In this document: positions 47,569-57,669 of the stretch, one piece after another
Layout of the letters: each line of letters begins with the position of its first letter
Position numbering within the stretch: the stretch's first letter is position 1
Assembly (NCBI GenBank): GCA_038363925.1
Contig: JAQQWL010000011.1
Coordinates: forward strand, 1,860,001-1,924,000
DNA length: 64,000 bases
Origin: Apiospora phragmitis
Lineage: Eukaryota > Ascomycota > Sordariomycetes > Amphisphaeriales > Apiosporaceae
Direction of reading: 5' to 3'
The notes under the pieces: generated by a model
Databases searched by the model: none
The model's input: the letters and a program-made list of their open reading frames with translations, nothing else
What the model was told of the DNA's origin: nothing
Made by a program: the position numbers and the translations under genes

Positions 47569-50108
47569 TCAGAGTTCCTCCTCCGCCGAACTCCTGGCGA
47601 TATGGTCCGCAATAGCCATGACCGTAATCATGGGGTTGACGCCGCTCGCGCTCGGGAACACGCTGGAGTCCGCTACGAGCAGGCCCTCGGTGCCCCAGAC
47701 CCGGCCGCGCGCATCCACGACGCCCGCGTCCTCGCCGCCGCTCATGCGGCACGTGCCCATCTGGTGCGCCGAGCCCCAAGGGCGCGCGGCGGCTTGTTGC
47801 CCGCCCTCTCGAGCGACGCGAGCCAGGCCGCGAAGTCCGGGTCGTCTTCGGGGCGGGCGGTGTTGTTATTGCTAATGCTGTCCCCTGGGACTTCCTCGTC
47901 GTCACCGTCTCCTTCTTTCGAGATTGGCTGTGCCGTTGGGGAATTGCTGCTGCGCACGTAGGGCTTCACCCCGGGCAGATTGGCCCAGATCTCGCGCGCG
48001 CCCTGGACGTAGCAGAGCTTGGCGAGCGCAACAACGCCGATCATCGTGTGGGCTCGGTCGAAGTCCGAGGGGATGTACTCGACCCGCGGCCTACCGAGTC
48101 CGGATCGGCGTAGACGCGACCCGAGTCCCGGTCTCGCGTCAGACTGATGAAGCAGTTCGAACTACGAAGCTGCAGCGCATTCAGCTTGAAATCGAGGCCG
48201 CTGTACCAAGGGAGGTTGGATAGGGCCATATATGGCTGACGATCGTGTATCGTTAGTATGCTGTGTGTTTCATGATGCAAGATAGGAAGGAGTAGAAGCG
48301 AAATTGCGACCTACCACCATGCTCGTCGTTTCTAGGTTTACTCCGTGGCCGTTACCGTCTAGATCCTTGTACTCATCACACATAGCCGTGATGGTGCCTC
48401 CTTCCCATGGCTTGATGTCTTCATCAAAGAGCCCAAAGACTTGGTTGCAGGGGTGTATATGCAGATTTCTTCCAATATGCGGATTCTGTGGTCCATCTGG
48501 TCAGACGCCTCCTACATAGACTAGAGTCGGACAGAGACGGATGATCTTACCTGAAGGCCGCTTCTTAGAAGAAATAAGGGGCTTCAACGAGCCAGCCGCC
48601 ACAATGACCCTCTTCGCATTGACTCGTACATCCATCTGTGGCCGACTCCTCTTGGGATCAGCCACATTGCCATCTTTATCTCTTGCAGTCCATGTGCCAG
48701 TCAGCCCGACGGCTTTCTTGGTGGAGCCCGGGGGCCCATCAAATAATATCTCGGAAGCGTGGAAGCCCTCGATGAACTGTGCGCCGGCTCTGGCAGCCGC
48801 CGGCAACCAGCTCACGACCGGCCCCTTCTTCCCGGCGAGGCACAGCCAAGGTTGCAGCGCCCGCAGTAGTGATCCTCGCCGCCCGTATTCAGGGGCGTCG
48901 GCCTCGCACTCCACCCCAGCTTGCGCGACCCCTCCAGTAGCACCCGCGCCGCATGGTTGTGTCTGATGTTGGCGTCGCTGACGCCCATGAAGTCGCGTAC
49001 GCGATCCAGGCTCTCCTGGAACTCGCTCGTGGCGAAGAAGGGGAGGCCTTGGTCGGCCCACTCCTGGCGGACAAACGCCTCGGGCTCCAGGCTGACGCTC
49101 CAGTTGACCGTGCCGCCACCGCCCCAGCAGCTGCCAGCGAGCACGTTCGTGCTGCTGTCCTCGCTGCTCAGTACGCCGTGGCTCTCGAACAAGTGCCGGC
49201 ACCCGCTTTCTTGGTCCATGGGCAGCTGCGAGGGCGGGAAATGGTAGCCCTTGTCCACCACGAGGACGCGGTGCCCAGCCTCGGCGAGGACTTTGGCGCA
49301 CACCGCACCACCGCAGCCGGACCCCACGATCACAACATCCGTGTCGATCGTTCGAGGCTCTCCAGGAGCCCCGAACTGCAGAAAGTCGAAATCGAAGCCG
49401 GGCCCTGCCTTGTAGTTGTGAGGGTAGTCCGTGTACCCAATCAGTCTCTGGTACAGGGGGTCTGCTTGACTAAAACACTTCTGGGCCAGGCTCAGGACTA
49501 TGCGGGCGAGCGTGGGCCACAACGGAGACCAGGAGGTTATCCACGACTGAATGACGGCTTGTTGCCGGGCAAGCGAGAGCTCACTGAACGGCGTGAAGGA
49601 CCCCGTACTTATCAGACTCCCGAGCCGCGTCCTGCATTTTTGCACAATAAGCCCACTTACCCCCCCCCCCATTAGGCACATACACATACATATACATGAT
49701 ATAATAACGTCAAGGATGGAAGATATGGGCTTACTCTAGAAGGTCCAAGGCGCCGCCGAGGCGCTTCCTGTGTACTGCGGGCACCGTCTGGAAGGTCCTC
49801 TTTACGTTTTGTACAAAGTGCGGATTATTACAGAGTCGGGTCCGCAGGTACTCCTCGAACTCATCCGACGAGGGCGGAGTTGCCATGGACGCCCGGACAT
49901 GCTCGTAGGCTTCTTTGTACTGTTGTTCGGAGATCTCGATGTCCTTACCACTCCCGCCCGACGAGGATGCCACCACGATAGAAGGAACCGCTGCATCGAT
50001 AAGTGCCAATAAGGTAGCCCATTGGGATTCCGTGAACAGGCCTTGTCCCGAAATCGGGGAGGGCCTCGGAACTGATATGGGCGCTGAGGGTTCAGGTGCC
50101 GCCATCAT
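47569..50108 (-). CDS. Long-chain alcohol oxidase, GMC flavoprotein, with three frame slips
   Basis: FAO-type glucose-methanol-choline oxidoreductase that oxidises long-chain fatty alcohols to aldehydes, releasing H2O2; usually membrane- or peroxisome-associated. Four exons, 50108-49735, 49631-48551, 48496-48315 and 48235-47569, with introns of 103, 54 and 79 bases, sum to about 768 residues. Seen: the FAO-specific N-terminal helical region (FTESQWATLLALIDAAVPS), the FAD motif DVVIVGSGCGGAVCAKVL, SCWGGGGTVNWS, CGRCNLGC, the VIVAAGSLKPL block, NPHIGRNLHIHP, and the active-site end WGSAHQMGTCRMSG followed by VADSSVFPSASGVNPM. The frame slips near 48839-48840, 48094-48095 and 47780-47782, each reconnected by one extra base in a short C or G run. 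The first intron contains an eleven-base G run. No PTS1 (ends AEEEL). Confidence 0.9.
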
Positions 50109-53100
50109 GCCTGCATAGACTCTATCACAGCTTAAATGAACAACAGCAGTGGAGGCTAGAGCAGCAATGGGTATCTGAGGTATACAGGTCAGGGGCTAGC
50201 GCCAACAAAGTATGGAATATGGAATCGGGGGTTGCGATAAATTAAAAGATATTCAATGGTTGGATTTCAGATGACAGGACTCTGAATCCAATCAAAACGT
50301 TAACGTTCACGGGCGTTGGATGGTTTGTTTTTGTTTGGCTGACTTAACAGGAGGAACTAACCTAAGGAGGTCCTAAGCAGTTAGGTAGGGTTACATACAA
50401 CCGCCGCCCGTGCCGTCGCGTGGCGTGGGCGCGCGTTTAGACATCATCATCCCACGCCGCCAAGCTGTCGGTTTCTCTAATCGTGATCTGATTGATCCTC
50501 TTTAAACTTTGTTGGATGCAGCGAACGGCAACCAACCAAATGCTCGTCTTCTCGCCCAAAACCCTGTATTGCATAGTCTTGAAGTAGTACACTACATGCT
50601 TTCGGAGCCCTCGAAAGTTTGCGGACTATCAGGCACTGCGACAGATGTGCGATAGAGGACGAGTGAAATGCCAGCTCACGCAATATAGTATCGAGACAAT
50701 AGCCGGGTCGGCATTGTGAGCGACGGGGCCCGACCTCTATCCGTTTGCATGTCTCACAGACCTGATATGGCACTCTGTCTTTAGGTATGATACGAGGAGA
50801 GTGATCATCGCGGACATCGCGGGTAGCCTTTCAGCTATCTGCTCTGTTCATAAGCCTCCATCAACCATTGCGGCGAGAAAGAGAGGCTAAATACGCGACA
50901 TGTCGACTGCAGCTCCCCTACCAATGTAAGCATAAGTGCTCAAATTGGCCAGCCCGCCATATTGGGACACTGCTTTGGCGCATGACTAGTGGTCTTTCCC
51001 GACGGCTTCATAATGAGCAACTGTAGTTTAGGTACAGCTCGGCGAGAGACCACGTTCTTGATGTGCAAATGTCATCAAGTCCACTCAACGGATGAGAAGC
51101 CATTTGTCTTGAGGAAGCTCAGTCGGGCCGCAAGGTTGAGGCTCAAAATATGTGGTCTATTGACCCCTGTCGTTGATAAATGCTCTTGATAGCGGGTCGG
51201 ACCTTTCTCACCCTCCACTAACCTACACCACATACCTCATCACCTCACTCTCCTCTCCTCAAGGTGGAATGCAAGCATCAAAATACTTTAGTAACCTAAC
51301 TACTGTTCTTGGGCCGTAAGACATACCTCCAGGCCTGTGGATATGGTTATACGACCTTTGAGTTTGTGGGTACTCATAAATATAGATTAGGTATATAGGA
51401 ACTGTGTGTTTTGTCTTGAGAAGTTCAGGCTGTGCGCATTGGCTTCACATAACATGTTGACGAGTCTCCCATCGCTACCCACATGAACCATCTGGCTATC
51501 AACGTCCACTTCACATGTGAAAGTTCAGTAAACATGATGGGTCACCAGCATGTGATGGTCTCAAGTGGGTTTCTCACTGGGGGTGGCCAGGGACCCTGCG
51601 TTCCTCTTCAGGAAGCAGGCCCGGTTTGTTGGGAAGAGCTCAGAGAGTGCTCAGGGCCAAGACCAACAACACTACCTACACGATGCCTGATGTTATGCGA
51701 TCTTTTAGCGAAGCTCGGAAGGTCTGAAGGTGAAAGTCAGGAGTCACTTATTAAAGTCTAATGCCACCGAGATGCACGCAGATTGCGGTTAGATATTATG
51801 GAGTGCACCGTCGATGAATACCTAGATATCCTAGTAACATACGAAGAAGGTACGATGATGAGGCCCTGGCACCAAGCTGTCGTCAGCCCTACCTGCATTG
51901 GCTGTGGGGTAGGAAGAACTTTGGCTATGCGGCATAAGGATTCTCGTCTCTCGCCGTGCCTTTGGTTTCGTCCTCCGTGGCTCAATTGGATGGATACACG
52001 CCATAAGTCAGACTGATCTGGAAGGCTCATTTATGCCGGTGGGTGCTAAGGTTACTTTTCCGTTTCTTGTGCCCACCTCCATGCTGCTGTAACCTGTGGT
52101 GGGCGGCTTAGCGGAAGGCGAGAGATGCGTGATCCCTTTCCCAACAAAAAAAATAGTCAGCCCCTCTACAAACACCTGTGCTCCCTGCCCCGCACTCGCT
52201 AAGTTTCTTTTTCAGGGACCAAGATTCACAAAACAGGTGAATCGTCCAGATGTATCGTGGGGTCGTAGCCAGTAGCCGACTTTCAAAATGCCATATTGCG
52301 TAGGTGTGTAATGACGAGGTTCGATGAATTGCTTCAGGCAGTGAGTCGGTGTTCTGAATTGGGCAGCCCACAATGCGAGCAGAATCAATTGATATCAAAA
52401 CAGGTACCATTAAAGAAACCACCGTCATGCCACATGAATTGAGTTCATTACATCAGTCCCAGTGGTTCCGAGGGCCCGATGTCAACGTCCACTCTTTCCC
52501 ACAACTCCAGGCCGCTTCCCGGGACCTGTGGCATCGGATTTGATTGGACCACAAGCCCTGTCGCTTGGTAGCAAAACAAACCGAGGCTTCTGTTAGTAGT
52601 ACGGCTTGCCGGCGGACCCTTTCTCTTTACACAATTGAAACAGTTTTTGGAGTTGCATCAACAGGCACCAACAAAAAAAAATACATCATTATGCTGTACG
52701 GTATACCACCTTCCCTGCATTTCTGGGGCAGACCGTATCTGATACTGCACCGTGCCACTTCTCCCGGAGGTAAAAGGCTTGCATACAACAGGCCTTGTTG
52801 AGGGATCTGCTACCCCTAAGCGGCAGACACTTCGTGACATGTACCTTTCTCACCGTTCGTTCGTTCTTTGAGAACGTCGCCTCAAGTGTCTCAACCCTCG
52901 TCAAGCCTAAAGACTACCTACCATAAGTATACTCAGCATGGGCATATATGTACTTTCAGAAGGTTACCTAGGCCATTCTCATCCTAACCTACCCCGGCAC
53001 CCATAAAAGACGTCCGGATCTCAGAGTGCGAGTGGGTAGCTGCCAGCAGAGATATCCACCTGCCTCTTGTTAGTTCTTAAGTACTTCCTCACTTGCCTGG

Positions 53101-53359
53101 TAGAAAACAGGTAAAATATCCTGGGCCGTCACTTACACATTTACACTTACACTGCTGTCTTTCCTCCTCCTCTTCCGGGAAACATCATATTGCTGAGTAG
53201 GTCCTCTTCCAACTGTTGCCATTGTCCATTTCAACGTCAACCAACCGAGTTGTCTAAGCTTCCGACTCTGAGCTCGGTGTCTTGACCTTGTTCCGCACAG
53301 TCGTGAGACCACTCACCAATACCAATTGCATGGCCAATAGCTTGTGAAAACTGCCCAAC
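50109..53359. other. 3.3-kb divergent gene-poor region
   Basis: Between the alcohol oxidase (-) and the elongase (+). Only short frames without family resemblance. The last 200 bases before 53360 are pyrimidine-rich, as expected of the elongase leader. No repeats longer than trivial were noticed. Confidence 0.45.
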
Positions 53360-54889
53360 ATGTCTTCACACCCTACGGTCTTTCTGGACTCGCCTTCGAG
53401 CTCCCTCTTCAAGTTCTTCCCGCTTCCAGCAAACGAGCCGCAGCCCATACCGCCGCCGCATTTCGACTACCCATTCACTATTCCGGATTCCTGGTACCAG
53501 GGTGCCCTGGACTACCGAGTCCCCATCACCATTGCCACCGTCTACGCAGTCACTGCCAAGTTGCTGAACCAATACAACATCTCAATTGGCAAGAAGCCTT
53601 GGGCCATCAGCAAGACTGCACCTTTCCGCCTCTTTGTCGTACTGCACAATGTCTTCTTGGCTGTCTACTCGGCATGGACCTTCTGGGGTATGTTGACGGC
53701 ACTTCGCGCTTCCATTGAGAGCCCAATGGGCCCCAATGGCCTTGCCGGTACCGTCGACAGCTTCTGCAAGTTTCACGGACCTGGCGGCTTTGGAAACGGT
53801 ATCGCCTTCAATGGCCCGCAGGGCAAGTGGGAGACGCTCGGGAACGGTTACCTCACGAGCGACGGCACCCCGAGCCGGGTCGATGCCGGACGTCTCTGGA
53901 ACGAAGGTCTGGCATTCTATGGCTGGATCTTCTACCTGAGCAAGTTCTACGAGGTTCTCGACACCTTCATCATCCTGGCCAAGGGCAAGCTGAGTTCTAC
54001 TCTGCAAACCTACCACCACGCCGGTGCTATGATGTGCATGTGGGCTGGCATCCGGTTCATGTCCACGCCCATCTGGATGTTCGTCTTTGTCAACTCTGGT
54101 ATTCATGCCATGATGGTGAGTACCTTTTTTGCGCGCTCTATATCCTGGACTGCCTTGCTAACATGCTTCCAGTACACCTACTACACTGTCACGGCATTCA
54201 ACATCCGCGTACCTACAGCTATCAAGCGCACATTGACGACGTTGCAGATCACCCAGTTCCTAGTGGGTGCGTCATACGCCATGGTACACTCTTTTGTCTA
54301 TTACACTGTCCCTGTCAAGGTTGCAGTACCCAAGCCTGTCGCTGCGGCGGCCTCGAGTATGGCGGCGGCTGCAACAGATGCTGCTGGTTCCGGCAGTGTC
54401 CTTAGCTCCATTAAGAACATGGTATTCGGAGCTGCCGAGGCTGCAAATGCCAATGCCATCGTCTCCACGGATTCTGCATCTGCCGGGGCCAGCTCCGCAC
54501 AGGGGCTTGTATACCAGACACAGTACCAGACGGTTCCCTGCGTTACTAGCTCCGGATCGACCTTTGCTATCTGGCTGAATGTCCTATACCTTGCACCTCT
54601 TACATACCTCTTCGTCTCTTTCTTCATTGCTAGCTACGTCAAGCGCAGCAACGCTGAAGCGGAACGCGTACACAAGCAAAAGAAGCTTGACGGTGCGGAC
54701 CGACGCCTAAGCAACGCCATGATGAATGCTGAGAAGGCAGGCTGGGATGCTGCCAAGGGTGTCGAGAAAGAGATCTACAACCAGGGTAGCGAATCAGCCG
54801 TCGTTGATGACGACGATGAGACTAACGCTAAGAGCTCTGCCCAAGCCGTACGGACACGTACCACCAGATCAAACGGCAAGAGAAAGTGA
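53360..54889 (+). CDS. ELO-family fatty acid elongase (3-ketoacyl-CoA synthase)
   Basis: ER multi-pass enzyme that condenses malonyl-CoA with acyl-CoA. Two exons, 53360-54115 and 54173-54889, with a 57-base intron (GTGAGT, CAG), give 490 residues. Seen: several membrane spans, the ELO motif KFYEVLDT (K-x2-E-x2-D-T), then LQTYHHAGAMM, in which Q takes the place of the first His of the usual H-x2-H-H box, and the conserved NSGIHAMMYTYYT block formed across the splice. Between two late membrane spans is an unusual Ala/Ser-rich insertion of about 90 residues (VAAAASSMAAAATDAAGSGS and following). The C-terminal tail is hydrophilic with an acidic DDDDE patch and ends basic (SNGKRK), somewhat like an ER-retention lysine tail. 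The intron is a multiple of three without stops, so its retention would keep the frame. Specificity cannot be read. Confidence 0.92.
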   Translation: MSSHPTVFLDSPSSSLFKFFPLPANEPQPIPPPHFDYPFTIPDSWYQGALDYRVPITIATVYAVTAKLLNQYNISIGKKPWAISKTAPFRLFVVLHNVFLAVYSAWTFWGMLTALRASIESPMGPNGLAGTVDSFCKFHGPGGFGNGIAFNGPQGKWETLGNGYLTSDGTPSRVDAGRLWNEGLAFYGWIFYLSKFYEVLDTFIILAKGKLSSTLQTYHHAGAMMCMWAGIRFMSTPIWMFVFVNSGIHAMMVSTFFARSISWTALLTCFQYTYYTVTAFNIRVPTAIKRTLTTLQITQFLVGASYAMVHSFVYYTVPVKVAVPKPVAAAASSMAAAATDAAGSGSVLSSIKNMVFGAAEAANANAIVSTDSASAGASSAQGLVYQTQYQTVPCVTSSGSTFAIWLNVLYLAPLTYLFVSFFIASYVKRSNAEAERVHKQKKLDGADRRLSNAMMNAEKAGWDAAKGVEKEIYNQGSESAVVDDDDETNAKSSAQAVRTRTTRSNGKRK

Positions 54890-56589
54890 GCATGAAACAA
54901 TGACATGCTCTTCTCTATTCGAGGATGGACATGCGTATCGCAGAGATTTCGGACATTCGTCCAAGACAGCCAAGTATCGGCTGATATACAAAGCGCAACT
55001 TTTGATTTCCACGTAGCGTTTTTCATCCATCGCATCTGTGTTTGCATTACTTGGAGCGGCAGGGGGTTGGAGGGGGAGTTTACTGGAATTATTAACGGAT
55101 AACGCGTAATGGTATGCGCATTTTTGCACCAGGCTGTATCTTCACAGCTTCTCAATGACATGCTCAGTGTATAGAAAAAAAAGCGGGTAATGCCCGGAAA
55201 CATGACGTTAAGTCATGTACGTATATAGTTATAACAAAATCATGTATATTGCTCAATCTTCCCTTCATTTCCTGGTGGTCTTCGGAGCTGCGTGTGAAGA
55301 GAGACTGGACCGAGCACTACCGTGGCAGTGAGCTTCACCTGTTGAATGAAGAGAGCCTGCGGTAGGTAGTACTTAGATTATACGATGGCGACAACACCGA
55401 CCGGCTTACATCAAATAAACCTATGACATTGTAGAAGCACCTACGTGAGAAATTAAACATATATGTTCCAAGAAAGTGATACTTCAGCCCCCAAGACTCA
55501 AAGGCTCGCGGCAGACGCCGGTTTTAGAGAAATGGACCTTCATGCTCACATGATACAGTCGCCATTTATAAATCAAGGACCAAGGAGCTTGTACTGGGGG
55601 AAACCATATATTCTATCAATTTCCTATCTTTACCCTCATAGCCAACCCCTGAGTCCAACCCCTGAGTTATTGACTCGAAGCCAGAGGGAATCCTCAAAAG
55701 CTCGTAGTGTATGTCTTGTGGTAGAAGCAGGCTCGTCAGGAAGCCAACTAAACCACACACCATGGTAATTACCAGGCACTGGTATATGTAAACGCCATGT
55801 ATAGGCACTCTGGCCTGTCCCATTGATGCCCAACCGTGTCCCAAGATATACCCCTTGGCCAGCCCAACCGGGCTGGCAAGCAACAAAAACAAATACGCTT
55901 TGCTTTCCAAAACTCCCCAGCCAAATAGCAAAAAAAAACAGACCCTTGTCTACCAAACTCCTTCGGCGACAGACAACGTCATGCCGGTAGCAAACAGTAA
56001 AAAGAAAGCAGGCCAAAAACAACCAACAACAAGTCTAGGTGGGTATTCCTTCGAGTTCCCCGAGTCCAGTATGATCCAATCTAAGCGAGGGCATCTATTA
56101 CCCACTATTCGCAATCCGAAAGCACGAAGGTGCCATCAAGGTGGACGGAAACAAAAGGCAAAGGGGGGTCCCCCCTTTGCCCATGCCATATGGGCATTTA
56201 TCAACTTCTTCTTCCGCATTCTTACAAGCCGCGGCTTGTACCGACTTTCTCTACTCTTTTGGTTGCAGGAATGTCCCTTCTCTCAAAAGGGGACAGCAAA
56301 TCATGAACCGACACCGCTGTGTATCATGATCGAAAAAGGACAGAAACGATCAATCTAACTGTACTTCGTCCATGGTCCATCTCGGGCCTATGGCAGGTAG
56401 AACGTTCCGGACTTGTCGAGGGGAGCGTGGGAATGAATGGCGTAGCCATCATCAAAACAAGAGATGCTAGCTAGCGTCTTCTCGCAAGAAGGAACAGCAC
56501 TCATGATTTCATGGTCGTGTATGTGCACCCACGAGGGTTTAAAAACTTGAAGCCCCTCCATTCGGAGGAGCGGAGGCTCGCTCACCGGC
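54890..56589. other. Convergent intergenic region, ELO / FYVE gene
   Basis: About 1.7 kb holding the two 3' flanks. An open plus-strand stretch at 55855-56358 begins with TTG, has low-complexity lysine/proline composition and no family resemblance, so it is not called. Confidence 0.5.
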
Positions 56590-57669
56590 TCAGAAGGTGC
56601 TCCAGTTCCAATCCCGGGGCACGCTCGCGGCGATCTCGGCGTGCTGCACGCGCCCCTTGGAAGCGGAAGCCGGGATGGGTGCGGCGCCGGTCGCGTCGAC
56701 AGGGCTGGAGGGATCTGCCGGCGAGCCGTTGGTGTGGTAGGCCGAGCCGCCGTCGCTGCTGCCGCTGTTGATGGACGAGGCCTGGCTGTTGGTGCGGCTG
56801 CGCCACGACTTGAACTCGGTGTAGCAGTGCTTGCAGGCGCGACTCATGATGCCGCGCGGGTTGTAGTTGGCGTCCTGGTCGAGCGGGACCTCGAAGGACG
56901 AGTGCGGGTCGCAGAAGATGTTGCCGCAGCGGCGGCAGTGGTGCCGCCGCGTCCAGTAGTTGAAGTGGCGCCTGCAGGAGGGCTCGTCGCAGATCGTGGA
57001 GTCGGTGTCGGGCTGGGGTTTGAATTGTTAGCATTTACATGCATGCAAAGTCGAGACACGGGTATTGGAATGGCGTTGTAAGGAAGAGAGACAAGCGGTT
57101 ACCCAGAACGAAAGGGGTACCGAGTCTCGTGGGATGAGACATGGTGTAAGGGATCTCGCATGGCTGTGAACACACGCGACGGAATCAAAGCTTACCTTCC
57201 AGTGATGCCTTGTGGGCAGCGCGGTGGGTTTGGGGAACAAGTCGAAATTCCATTCGTTGTCGACACACTTGCCACTGTCGCCCGTCGATCGTCGGCTGAG
57301 CCTTCCCAGCGCGCCCAGGCCGGCCAAGCTGATGAAGCTGTTGTTCATCTTCAGGCTCTCGTTATCGTCCTCGGTCTTTTTTCCAGGAGCGACTGCGCGC
57401 GTCTGGCGCTCGGTCGGGCGCAGGACCGCGGGCATGTAGAGCGGTCGCACCTGTCGGCCGTGATAGGACTTGGGTGACGTGGGCGAGGCATTGTTGGAGG
57501 TGCTAAGTGGAGAGATCTGGGGCTGCGTGTAGACTTGTTGTGTTTGTGTCTGGGTCTGCGACTGAAACCCCGGCGATTGCGGGTTGTACTGGTTGTACTG
57601 GGGCGTGTAGAAGTGCGCGAAGGGCTGCTGTTGGTCCGGCAGCCTGGGCATGATTAATTCGGTGGCCAT
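56590..57669 (-). CDS. FYVE zinc-finger protein
   Basis: FYVE domains bind phosphatidylinositol 3-phosphate, so the protein is expected on endosomes or the vacuole; the partner or process is unknown. Two exons, 57669-57196 and 57012-56590, with an intron of 183 bases (GTAAGC, CAG), encode 298 residues. Residues 1-60 are Gln/Thr/Ser-rich (QSQTQTQTQQVYTQPQ). The FYVE finger is at about residues 155-225: the WxxD motif is formed exactly over the splice (HHWK then PDTD), then CDEPSCRRHF, the signature RRHHCRRCG, CDPH, and the closing RACKHC. The tail is Ser/Gly/Asn-rich (RTNSQASSINSGSSDGG). Length and composition fit an adaptor-like protein rather than a lipid kinase. Confidence 0.88.

Noticed and set aside
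55855..56358. 167-codon plus-strand frame between ELO and FYVE genes
   Set aside because: Starts with TTG, low-complexity Lys/Pro content, no recognisable domain; probably chance in 3' flanking sequence.
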